Of a stretch of 64,000 nucleotides of DNA, positions 24,867 through 32,964 are shown piece after piece (the stretch's first letter is position 1; every line of letters begins with the position of its first letter). The notes under the pieces are model-generated. The model saw nothing but the letters and a program-made list of their open reading frames with translations. It searched no databases and was not told the DNA's origin. The position numbers and the translations under genes were made by a program. The DNA lies in NCBI GenBank assembly GCA_001429255.1, contig LMJI01000001.1, positions 2,092,310 to 2,156,309 on the forward strand, given 5' to 3'. This DNA is from Cellulomonas sp. Root930 (GTDB lineage Bacteria > Actinomycetota > Actinomycetes > Actinomycetales > Cellulomonadaceae).

Positions 24867-25850
24867 TTGATCATCACGGTCACCCCCAACCCGAGCCTCG
24901 ACCGCACCTTCGACGTCGACGTCCTCGCGGTCGGCGAGGTCACCCGCGCGCACGGCACGCACGTGCACGCCGGCGGCAAGGGCATCAACGTCTCCCGGGC
25001 GCTGGCCCGGCACGGCATCCCCACGCGCGCCGTCCTGCCGGTCGGCGGAGCCGACGGCGCCGAGCTGGTCGAGCTGCTCGGCGGGCTGGGCGTCGCCGCC
25101 CGGGCCGTCCCGGTGCGGGGCGCCACGCGCAGCAACGTCGCGGTCGTCGACGCCCGCGGTGTGACCACCAAGGTCAACGCCGCAGGTCCGACGCTCGACG
25201 ACGACGAGGCCGCGGCGCTCGTGGCCGCCGTCGAGCGCGAGCTGGACGTCGCGGGTACGGCCGGTTCCTGGCTGGTCCTCGCCGGGAGCGTGCCGCGCGG
25301 TGCGGGCGCCGACCTCTACCCTCGGCTCGTCGCAGCGGCCGCCGCCCGCGGCATCCCGGTGGCGGTGGACGCCTCGGGCAAGGCGCTCGACGCGACGGTC
25401 CAGGCGGGCGGCACCGCGCTGCTCAAGCCGAACCTCGACGAGCTCTGCGACGTGCTCCGCGCGTCCCTGACCACCGTCGGGGAGATCGTCGCGGGCGCCC
25501 GGTCGGTGCTCGCCCGCGGGCACGACAGCGCGCTGGTGTCGCTCGGCGCCGACGGTGCCCTGCTCGTCACGGCGACGCGGAGCTGGTGGGCCGGCGGCTC
25601 GCCGATCGTGCCCCGCAGCACCGTCGGCGCCGGGGACTGCACGCTCGCCGGCTTCCTCGCCACCGACGGCGAGCCGATCGAACGCCTGCGGGCCGCCGTC
25701 GCCTGGGGCCGCGCGGCCGTCGGGCTGCCGGGCAGCGCCATCCCCGGACCGGACGACCTCGACCTCGCCGCCGTGCAGGTCGTCGCCGAACCCGACCCGG
25801 CGCTGGAGCCCGTCGACCTGTTCCGGACCGCCCCCGCCGGTCTCGCCTGA
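24867..25850 (+). CDS. fruK: 1-phosphofructokinase-like PfkB-family sugar-phosphate kinase
   Basis: A 327-residue PfkB kinase. ITVTPNPSLDRTFDVD and HAGGKGINVSRALARHG are the N-terminal signature, and STVGAGDCTLAGFL holds the catalytic Asp. The overall form matches FruK/LacC enzymes that make fructose-1,6- or tagatose-1,6-bisphosphate. The start is a TTG with ACGGAG seven bases upstream; no ATG or GTG lies in front of the conserved first strand. If the upstream dehydrogenase yields fructose 1-phosphate, this gene completes the pathway. Confidence 0.87.
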   Translation: MIITVTPNPSLDRTFDVDVLAVGEVTRAHGTHVHAGGKGINVSRALARHGIPTRAVLPVGGADGAELVELLGGLGVAARAVPVRGATRSNVAVVDARGVTTKVNAAGPTLDDDEAAALVAAVERELDVAGTAGSWLVLAGSVPRGAGADLYPRLVAAAAARGIPVAVDASGKALDATVQAGGTALLKPNLDELCDVLRASLTTVGEIVAGARSVLARGHDSALVSLGADGALLVTATRSWWAGGSPIVPRSTVGAGDCTLAGFLATDGEPIERLRAAVAWGRAAVGLPGSAIPGPDDLDLAAVQVVAEPDPALEPVDLFRTAPAGLA

Positions 25851-25892
25851 GACCCCCTGCTTCCTCGTTCCGCTGATTCAAGGAGACCTGCC

Positions 25893-26165
25893 ATGACCGA
25901 ACGCACCGTCGCGATCGCCTCCGCCCAGGGCCTGCACGCGCGCCCCGCCTCCGTGTTCGCGCAGGCCGCGGGTGCCGCGGGCATCCCCGTCACCATCGCG
26001 AAGCAGGGCGGCTCGCCCGTCAACGCCGCCAGCGTGCTGATGGTCATGACGTTGTCCGCCGGGCACGGCGAGGAGGTCGTCCTGACCGCGGACGGGCCCC
26101 AGGCCGACGACGTGCTGGACTCCCTGGTCGGGCTGCTGGCCACGGACCTGGACGCCGACGTATGA
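25893..26165 (+). CDS. ptsH: Phosphocarrier protein HPr
   Basis: The 90-residue PTS carrier. The phosphorylated residue is His15 in GLHARPAS. Ser47 (NAASVLMVM) occupies the position of the regulatory serine of firmicute HPr, although HPr kinase is generally absent from actinobacteria. An AAGGAG site precedes the ATG. The stop overlaps the Enzyme I ATG (ATGA), so the two general PTS proteins are produced together with the sugar-specific genes. Confidence 0.96.
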   Translation: MTERTVAIASAQGLHARPASVFAQAAGAAGIPVTIAKQGGSPVNAASVLMVMTLSAGHGEEVVLTADGPQADDVLDSLVGLLATDLDADV

Positions 26166-27838
26166 GCGTCGACGCCGGACGCCGCACCCTGGTCGGCGTG
26201 GGGGTGGGCCGCGGGCTCGTCGTCGGGCCGGTCGCCAAGGCGTACCCGTCGCCTGTCATCCCGGCCCAGGGCGGCGGCGACCCCGCGCAGCTGGGCCCCG
26301 CGTTCGACCAGGTGGCGAGCTCCCTCGAGAGCCGCGCGCGAGCAGCGACCGGTGCGCTCGCGGCCGTGCTCGGCGCGACCGCGCAGATGGCCGCCGATCC
26401 CGCGCTGCGCGCCGAGGCGGAGCAGCGCGTCGCCGCGGGGGAGACCCCGGCCGAGGCCGTCGACCGCGCCATCGCGCGGTTCGTCGACATGTTCACCGCC
26501 GCGGGCGGGCCGCTGGCCGAGCGGGTGACCGACCTGCGCAGCGTCCGCGACCGCGTCGTCGCGGTGCTGCTCGACCTCGACGAGCCCGGCGTCCCGCCGC
26601 TCACCGAGCCGAGCGTCGTCGTCGCGGCCGACCTGGCACCGGCCGACACCGCGGAGCTCGACGTCCGCCAGGTCCTCGCGATCGTCACCGAGCGCGGGGG
26701 GCCCACCGGCCACACCGCGATCATCGCCGGCCAGCTCGGCATCCCGTGCATCGTCCGGACGACCGGGATCATGGACCTCGAGCCCGGCACCGAGGTGGCC
26801 GTGGACGCCGTCGCCGGGACGGTCACGCTCGACCCGGGCCCGGAGATCCGGGAGCAGTCGCGTGCGCGCCGTGCGGCGGCCGCCGCGCTGGAGTCGGACA
26901 CCGCCCCCGGAGCGACCGCCGACGGTCACGCCGTGAAGCTGATGGCCAACATCGGCACCGGCAAGGACGCCGACCGGGCGAGCGCCGTCCCCACCGAGGG
27001 CGTCGGGCTGTTCCGCACCGAGGTGCTCTACCTGGGGCGCGCGACGGCCCCGTCGCAGGCCGAGCAGGTCACCGAGTACAGCCGCGTCCTGCAGGCGTTC
27101 GCGGGCGGCAAGGTCGTGGTGCGCACGCTCGACGCGGGTGCCGACAAGCCGCTCCCGTTCGTCACGCAGGCGGGCGAGGAGAACCCGGCGCTGGGTGTGC
27201 GCGGCTACCGCCTGGTGCGCTCGCACCCGGAGCTGCTGGACACGCAGCTCCAGGCGCTGGCCCGCGCGCAGACCGAGACCGGCACCACGCCGTGGGTGAT
27301 GGCGCCGATGGTCACGACGCCCGCCGAGGCGCGCGACTTCGCCAGCCGGGCGCGGGCCGCGGGGATCGCGATCGTCGGGGTGATGATCGAGGTCCCGGCT
27401 GCGGCCCTGCGCGCGCGGGAGATCCTCGCGGAGGTGGACTTCGTCTCGCTGGGCACCAACGACCTCGCGCAGTACACGATGGCGAGCGACCGGCTCCGCG
27501 GCGAGCTGGCCGACCTGCTGGACCCGTGGCAGCCGGCCGTGCTCGACCTAGTGGACAGCACCGCGCGGGCCGGTCTGCGGGCGCGCAAGCCCGTCGGGGT
27601 GTGCGGGGAGTCGGCGTCGGACCCGGTGCTGGCCCTCGTGCTCGTCGGGCTCGGGGTGACCAGCCTGTCGATGTCGGTCGGCGCCATCCCGGCGGTCCGG
27701 TACGCGCTGCGGCACCACACGTCCGCCGAGTGCGCGACGATGGCCGCCGCCGCGCTCGCGGCCCAGTCGGCGGGCGAGGGGCGCGCTGCCGTCCTCGCCC
27801 TGGTGCACCCGGAGGTGCGGGAGACGTTGGGCGTGTGA
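26162..27838 (+). CDS. ptsI: PTS Enzyme I (phosphoenolpyruvate-protein phosphotransferase)
   Basis: A 558-residue Enzyme I that takes phosphate from PEP and passes it to HPr. The active histidine is His184 in RGGPTGHTAIIAG. The PEP-binding barrel has GVGLFRTEVLYL, VRTLDAGADKPLPF, NPALGVRGYRL, FVSLGTNDLAQY and a Cys in KPVGVCGESASDP. Length and domain order are normal. It is translationally coupled to ptsH and ends the PTS locus. Confidence 0.97.
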   Translation: MSVDAGRRTLVGVGVGRGLVVGPVAKAYPSPVIPAQGGGDPAQLGPAFDQVASSLESRARAATGALAAVLGATAQMAADPALRAEAEQRVAAGETPAEAVDRAIARFVDMFTAAGGPLAERVTDLRSVRDRVVAVLLDLDEPGVPPLTEPSVVVAADLAPADTAELDVRQVLAIVTERGGPTGHTAIIAGQLGIPCIVRTTGIMDLEPGTEVAVDAVAGTVTLDPGPEIREQSRARRAAAAALESDTAPGATADGHAVKLMANIGTGKDADRASAVPTEGVGLFRTEVLYLGRATAPSQAEQVTEYSRVLQAFAGGKVVVRTLDAGADKPLPFVTQAGEENPALGVRGYRLVRSHPELLDTQLQALARAQTETGTTPWVMAPMVTTPAEARDFASRARAAGIAIVGVMIEVPAAALRAREILAEVDFVSLGTNDLAQYTMASDRLRGELADLLDPWQPAVLDLVDSTARAGLRARKPVGVCGESASDPVLALVLVGLGVTSLSMSVGAIPAVRYALRHHTSAECATMAAAALAAQSAGEGRAAVLALVHPEVRETLGV

Positions 27839-27865
27839 GGGCGCAGGATCCCGGATCCCCGCGCG

Positions 27866-27871
27866 TACTCT
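27866..27871 (+). promoter_or_regulatory. Leaderless -10 box of the aldehyde dehydrogenase gene
   Basis: TACTCT ends seven bases before the ATG at 27879, without a ribosome site between. Confidence 0.5.
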
Positions 27872-27878
27872 CGCCGGT

Positions 27879-29510
27879 ATGGCGCACGACCCGGGACACA
27901 TCGAGCTCCACGACCCTGAGACCGACCCGCTCGCGACCTACGTGCTCGAGCCGGACGACGTCCGTCCGCTCCTGAGCCGCGTGGTCTCGTCCGCCGAGGC
28001 CGGGACGTTCACGTCGCACGCCCCGTTCACCGGGGGGCCGATCGCCGCGATCCCGCTGTCCACGCCGGACGACGTGGCGCGCGCCGCGAAGGCGGCGCGC
28101 GCCGCCCAACGGCTGTGGGCGGCCCGACCGCTGCGCGAGCGGACCGCGGTCCTGTCCCGCGTGCACGACCTGGTGCTCGAGCGGCAGAGCGACGTGCTCG
28201 ACCTCATCCAGGTGGAGTCGGGCAAGGCGCGCGCCTCGGCGTTCGAAGAGGTCTGCGACATCGCGCTCGTGGCCCGGCACTACGCCGCACGCGCCGGGCG
28301 CTACCTCGCGCCGCGCCGGGTCCCCGGCCTCATCCCGGGCCTGACGACGACGCGCGTGCTGCGGCACCCGGTCGGCGTCGTCGGCATCATCGCCCCGTGG
28401 AACTTCCCGCTGACCCTCACGCTCGGAGACGTGCTTCCCGCGCTGGTGGCCGGCAACGCGGTCATCCTGCGACCCGACCCGCAGACCGCGCTGACCTCGC
28501 TGTGGGCCGCGGAGCTGCTCGAGGTCGCCGGGCTGCCCGACGGGCTGCTCCAGGTGGTCGTCGGTGACGGGCCGACCGTCGGGGCGGCGGTCGTCGAGAA
28601 CGTCGACCACGTGAGCTTCACCGGCTCCACCCGCACCGGCCGGGTCGTCGCCGCGCACGCGGGGGAGCAGCTGGTGCCGGCCACCCTGGAGCTCGGCGGC
28701 AAGAACCCGATGTACGTCGCGGACGACGTGGACGTGGAGGTCGCCGCCGAGGGGGCCGTGCGCGCCTGCTTCGTCGGCGCCGGGCAGGTCTGCGTGAGCA
28801 TCGAGCGGATCTACGTGCACGAGGACGTGGCCGACGCGTTCACCGCGGCGTTCGTCCGGCGCACCAAGGCGCTGCGTCTCGGCTCCGGGCTGGACTACCG
28901 CTCGGACATCGGGTCGCTCACCTCGGCCGCGCAGCTGGCCACGGTCGTCGAGCACGTCGAGGACGCCGTCGGGCACGGGGCGACCCTGCTGTCCGGCGGG
29001 GTGCACCGCTCGGACGTCGGGCCCTGGTTCTACGAGCCGACGATCCTCACCGACGTGCCGGACGAGGCGCGGCTGGTGCGCGAGGAGACGTTCGGGCCGG
29101 TCGTGGCGATCTCCCGGGTGGCCTCCGACGACGAGGCCGTCGCGGCGATGAACGACAGCGACCTCGGCCTGAACGCGAGCATCTGGACGGCCGACACCCG
29201 CCGCGGCGCGGCCCTTGCCGAGCGCGTCCGGGTGGGCACGGTGAACGTCAACGAGGGCTACGTGGCCACGTGGGGCTCGGTCGGGGCGCCGCAGGGCGGG
29301 GTCGGAGCCTCAGGCATCGGCAGCCGGCACGGCCGCGAGGGCCTGTGGGCAACCACGCGCGTGCAGACCGTGGCGGTCCAGCACGGCGTGCACGGGGTGC
29401 TCGGAGGCCCCGGCGTCGGCCTGCACCGGATGTTCGACCTGGGCGCCGAGACGTGGCCCCGCGTCTACACCGAGGTGCTGCGGACGCTCAAGGCCCTGCG
29501 GCTGCCGTAG
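27879..29510 (+). CDS. Aldehyde dehydrogenase, succinate-semialdehyde type (GabD2-like)
   Basis: A 543-residue NAD(P)-dependent aldehyde dehydrogenase, close in form to actinobacterial GabD2 enzymes. The catalytic Cys is in GAGQVCVSIERIYV, the general-base Glu in TLELGGKNP, and the oxyanion Asn in IAPWNFPL. The position normally held by the coenzyme-binding Lys (KP) is Arg here (ILRPDPQT), which may bear on NADP preference. N- and C-terminal extensions make it longer than the usual 480-500 residues. Nothing nearby makes succinate semialdehyde, so the substrate is inferred from family resemblance only. Confidence 0.85.
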   Translation: MAHDPGHIELHDPETDPLATYVLEPDDVRPLLSRVVSSAEAGTFTSHAPFTGGPIAAIPLSTPDDVARAAKAARAAQRLWAARPLRERTAVLSRVHDLVLERQSDVLDLIQVESGKARASAFEEVCDIALVARHYAARAGRYLAPRRVPGLIPGLTTTRVLRHPVGVVGIIAPWNFPLTLTLGDVLPALVAGNAVILRPDPQTALTSLWAAELLEVAGLPDGLLQVVVGDGPTVGAAVVENVDHVSFTGSTRTGRVVAAHAGEQLVPATLELGGKNPMYVADDVDVEVAAEGAVRACFVGAGQVCVSIERIYVHEDVADAFTAAFVRRTKALRLGSGLDYRSDIGSLTSAAQLATVVEHVEDAVGHGATLLSGGVHRSDVGPWFYEPTILTDVPDEARLVREETFGPVVAISRVASDDEAVAAMNDSDLGLNASIWTADTRRGAALAERVRVGTVNVNEGYVATWGSVGAPQGGVGASGIGSRHGREGLWATTRVQTVAVQHGVHGVLGGPGVGLHRMFDLGAETWPRVYTEVLRTLKALRLP

Positions 29511-29517
29511 CGACCCG

Positions 29518-30813
29518 TCAGGCGTGCCCCGCGGCCGCCGGCGCCGGGTCCGACTCGTCGCTGGTGCCCTCGAAGCCGGCCGCCTCGACGGTGGCGACCG
29601 CCTGGCGCGCGATGGCGAGCTCCTCGTTGGTGGGCACCACCATCACCAGCGTGCTGGCCCAGTCCGGCGAGATGATCGTCGGCTCCTTCTTGCGGCCGGC
29701 GTTGCGCTCCAGGTCGACCGCGATGCCCATCGCCTCGAGCCCCTCGAGCGCGCGGGCGCGGACGATGTCGTCGTTCTCGCCGACACCGGCCGTGAACACG
29801 ATGACGTCGACCCGGCCGAGGACCGCGTGGTACGCGCCGATGTACTTGCGCAGCCGGTGCACGTAGACGTCGAGCGCGAGCGTGGCGTCCTCGTCGCCCG
29901 CCTCGACGAGCTTGTGCAGCTCGCGGAAGTCGTTCTCGCCCGCGAGCCCCTTGAGGCCGGACCGGCGGTTGAGCAGGTCGTCGATGTCGTCCACCGACAT
30001 GCCCGCGTTGCGCTGCAGGTGGATGAGCACGGCGGGGTCGACGTCGCCGGACCGGGTGCCCATGACCAGGCCCTCCAGCGGCGTCATGCCCATCGACGTC
30101 TCCACCGCGACGCCCCCGCGGACGGCCGACGCCGACGCGCCGTTGCCCAGGTGGAGCACGATCTGGTTGATGTCCTCGAGCCGGCGGCCGAGCACCCGCG
30201 CCACCTTGCCCGACACGTACTGGTGCGACGTCCCGTGGAACCCGTAGCGCCGCACGTCGTGGGCCTTGGCCACCGCACGATCGATCGCGTAGGTGGCCGC
30301 CGCCTCGGGCAGCGTGCGGAAGAACGCCGTGTCGAACACGACCACGTGGGGCACGTCCGGCAGCAGCTCGCGGGCCACCTGGATACCGGTGAGGTTCGGC
30401 GGGGTGTGCAGCGGCGCCAGCGGCGCTAGGGCGTCGATCTGCGCGACGACGTCGTCGTCGACGATCACGGGGGACCCGAAGACCGAGCCGCCCTGCACCA
30501 CGCGGTGACCGACGGCGACCACGTGGGCCTCGGCCAGGTCCGGACCGACCTCGTCGAAGAGTGCGAGGACCGCGCGCAGGCCGGCGCCGTGGTCGGGGAC
30601 CGCGTCCGTGCGCTCCGTGGTGTTGCCGGCGTACGTGTGCTTGACCAGCCCTTCGCTCTCGCCGATGCGCTCGACGAGACCCGACGCGATCGCCTCGCCA
30701 CCGACCGGGTTGACCAGCTGGTACTTGATGGACGACGAGCCGGAGTTCACGACGAGCACGCTGCCGTGCGCTCCGTGCGCCATGTGCGGGACCGGGCGGG
30801 TGAGGGGGTTCAT
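29518..30813 (-). CDS. ackA: Acetate kinase
   Basis: Converts acetyl phosphate plus ADP to acetate plus ATP; 431 residues. VLVVNSGSSSIKYQLV near residue 19 is the N-terminal ASKHA signature, VVFDTAFFRTLP and GFHGTSHQYVS follow, and VIFTAGVGEND marks the C-terminal domain. ATG at 30813 is chosen because GGAGAC precedes it and it overlaps the pta stop (ATGA); a start ten codons later has no ribosome site. It is the last gene of the xfp-pta-ackA unit and converges on the aldehyde dehydrogenase gene, seven bases away. Confidence 0.96.
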   Translation of the reverse strand: MNPLTRPVPHMAHGAHGSVLVVNSGSSSIKYQLVNPVGGEAIASGLVERIGESEGLVKHTYAGNTTERTDAVPDHGAGLRAVLALFDEVGPDLAEAHVVAVGHRVVQGGSVFGSPVIVDDDVVAQIDALAPLAPLHTPPNLTGIQVARELLPDVPHVVVFDTAFFRTLPEAAATYAIDRAVAKAHDVRRYGFHGTSHQYVSGKVARVLGRRLEDINQIVLHLGNGASASAVRGGVAVETSMGMTPLEGLVMGTRSGDVDPAVLIHLQRNAGMSVDDIDDLLNRRSGLKGLAGENDFRELHKLVEAGDEDATLALDVYVHRLRKYIGAYHAVLGRVDVIVFTAGVGENDDIVRARALEGLEAMGIAVDLERNAGRKKEPTIISPDWASTLVMVVPTNEELAIARQAVATVEAAGFEGTSDESDPAPAAAGHA

Positions 30814-32882
30814 GCGGGCGTCTCCGTCTGGGCCTGGATGGCCGTGATCGCCACCGTGTTCACGATGTCCTGCACCAGGGCGCCGCGCGACAGGTCGTTG
30901 ACCGGCTTGCGCAGTCCCTGGAGCACCGGGCCGATGGCAACGGCTCCGGCGGAGCGCTGCACGGCCTTGTAGGTGTTGTTGCCGGTGTTGAGGTCGGGGA
31001 ACACGAACACCGTCGCGCGTCCGGCCACCGCCGAGTCGGGCATCTTCGTCTTGGCGACGGAGGCGTCGACGGCGGCGTCGTACTGGATCGGGCCCTCGAC
31101 CGACAGGTCCGGCCGACGCTCCCGGACCAGCGCGGTCGCCGTGCGGACCTTCTCGACGTCCGCGCCCGAGCCGGACTCGCCCGTGGAGTAGGAGAGCATC
31201 GCGATGCGGGGCTCGATGCCGAACTGCTGGGCGGTCCCCGCGGACGAGATGGCGATGTCAGCCAGCTGCTCCGCGGTCGGGTCCGGGATCACCGCGCAGT
31301 CGGCGTAGACGAGCACCCGGTCCTCGAGGCACATGAGGAACGCGCTCGACACGTTGCCGACGCCGGGGGAGGTCTTGATGATCTCGAACGACGGCTTGAT
31401 GGTGTGCGCCGTGGTGTGCGCGGCGCCGGAGACCATGCCGTCGGCCAGGCCGAGCTGGACCATCATCGTGCCGAAGTAGGACACCGAGGAGACGATCTCC
31501 CGCGCCCGCTCGACGGTCATCCCCTTGTGCTTGCGCATCTCGGTGTACGCCTCGGCGAACTTCTCGAGCAGGACGGGGTCGTGCGGGTCGATGATCGCGG
31601 CGGCGTCGAGGTCGAGGCCCAGCTCCGTGGCACGGGAGCGGATGGCCGGCTCCTCGCCGAGGATCGTGATCTGGGCGACCCCGCGCTGCAGCAGGGTGGA
31701 CGCGGCGCGCAGGATCCGGTCGTCGCTGCCCTCGGGGAGCACCACGTGCTGCTTGTCCGCCCGGGCGCGGTCCAGCAGGGCGAACTCGAACATCAGCGGA
31801 GTGACCACCTCGGGCCGCTCCACGTCCAGCGCCGCCAGGAGCGCGGCGCCGTCGACGTGCTGCTCGAACAGGGAGAGCGCGGTGTCGATCTTGCGCTGCG
31901 AGTCGCCGGTGAGGCGGCCGTGCGTGTCGGCGACGGCGCTCGCGGACCGGAACGTGCCCAGCTCGGTGCTGAGGATCGGGAGCTTGCTCCCGAGGCCGTT
32001 CACCAGCCGTGCGATCAGCGGCGCCGGGCGGAACCCGCCGTTGAGGATGATCCCGGCCAGGGACGGGAACCCTTCGGCCTGGTGCGCCATGAGCAGCCCG
32101 AGCAGGACGTCGGACCGGTCGCCGGGCGTGATCACGACGGCGCCGTCGGTCAGCTTGCCCAGCAGGTGCTCCATGGACATGGCGCCGACGATGACGTCGA
32201 GCACCTCGCGCTGGAGGAGGGACTCGTCGCCCGCGATGAGCGTGCCGCGCACGGACTCCGACAGCTGCCGGACCGTGGGCGCGGTCAGCAGCGGGTTCTC
32301 GGGCACCGCCCACGACGGCAGACCCGTGCCGGCGCGCAGGGCGTCGCGGACGCCGCTGACCGAGCCCGGGGCGCAGCGGTTGGCGACGACAGAGACCACC
32401 TGCGCGTGGTTGGCGTGCATCTCGGTGACGACCACGTCGGCCACCTGGGCGATCACGGCGGGCTTGCGGTGACCGCCGTTGATGACGAGCACCACGGGGG
32501 CGCCGAGGTTCGCCGCGATGCGGGCGTTGTAGGCCAGCTCCGTGGGTCCCGCGACGTCGGTGTAGTCCGTGCCGACGACGACCACGGCGTCGCAGCGCCG
32601 CTCCACGTCGTGGTACCGGGACACGATCTGCGCGAGCGCCTGCTCCGGGTCGTTGAGCACCTGCTCGTACGTGACCCCGACGCACTCCTCGTAGGTGAGG
32701 TCGACGCCGTCGTGCTGCAGGAGCAGCTCGAGCACGTAGTCCCGCACGTCCGTCGAGCGCGCCACGGGTCGGAACACCCCCACGCGCTGGACCGTGCGGG
32801 CCAGGAGGTCCACCAGTCCGAGCGCGACCATGGACTTGCCGGAATCCCCCTCGGGGGAGGTGACGTAGATGCTGCGGGCCAC
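30810..32882 (-). CDS. pta: Phosphate acetyltransferase
   Basis: Interconverts acetyl phosphate and acetyl-CoA; long-form enzyme of 690 residues. The N-terminal P-loop-like domain has YVTSPEGDSGKSMVALGLV, a DRTGG-type middle domain follows, and the C-terminal catalytic domain includes VVLPEGSDDRILRAA and GMVSGAAHTTAHTIKP. GTG at 32882 is chosen: it precedes the conserved first strand, has GGAG nine bases upstream, and lies after a hairpin. An in-frame GTG at 32981 would add 33 low-complexity residues and begin inside xfp. Confidence 0.93.
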   Translation of the reverse strand: MARSIYVTSPEGDSGKSMVALGLVDLLARTVQRVGVFRPVARSTDVRDYVLELLLQHDGVDLTYEECVGVTYEQVLNDPEQALAQIVSRYHDVERRCDAVVVVGTDYTDVAGPTELAYNARIAANLGAPVVLVINGGHRKPAVIAQVADVVVTEMHANHAQVVSVVANRCAPGSVSGVRDALRAGTGLPSWAVPENPLLTAPTVRQLSESVRGTLIAGDESLLQREVLDVIVGAMSMEHLLGKLTDGAVVITPGDRSDVLLGLLMAHQAEGFPSLAGIILNGGFRPAPLIARLVNGLGSKLPILSTELGTFRSASAVADTHGRLTGDSQRKIDTALSLFEQHVDGAALLAALDVERPEVVTPLMFEFALLDRARADKQHVVLPEGSDDRILRAASTLLQRGVAQITILGEEPAIRSRATELGLDLDAAAIIDPHDPVLLEKFAEAYTEMRKHKGMTVERAREIVSSVSYFGTMMVQLGLADGMVSGAAHTTAHTIKPSFEIIKTSPGVGNVSSAFLMCLEDRVLVYADCAVIPDPTAEQLADIAISSAGTAQQFGIEPRIAMLSYSTGESGSGADVEKVRTATALVRERRPDLSVEGPIQYDAAVDASVAKTKMPDSAVAGRATVFVFPDLNTGNNTYKAVQRSAGAVAIGPVLQGLRKPVNDLSRGALVQDIVNTVAITAIQAQTETPA

Positions 32883-32921
32883 GGTGGGCGTCTCCGATGT
32901 GGTGGTGCGGTTGGTGCGGGA

Positions 32922-32953
32922 CCGTGGGGCGGGCAGCGGCGCCCGCCCCACGG
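32922..32953 (-). terminator. Intergenic hairpin between xfp and pta
   Basis: Arms 32922-32934 and 32941-32953 form a perfect 13-bp stem with a six-base loop just after the xfp stop. It may act as a partial terminator or processing site that lowers pta-ackA relative to xfp. Confidence 0.6.
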
Positions 32954-32964
32954 ACGTGGGGGTG

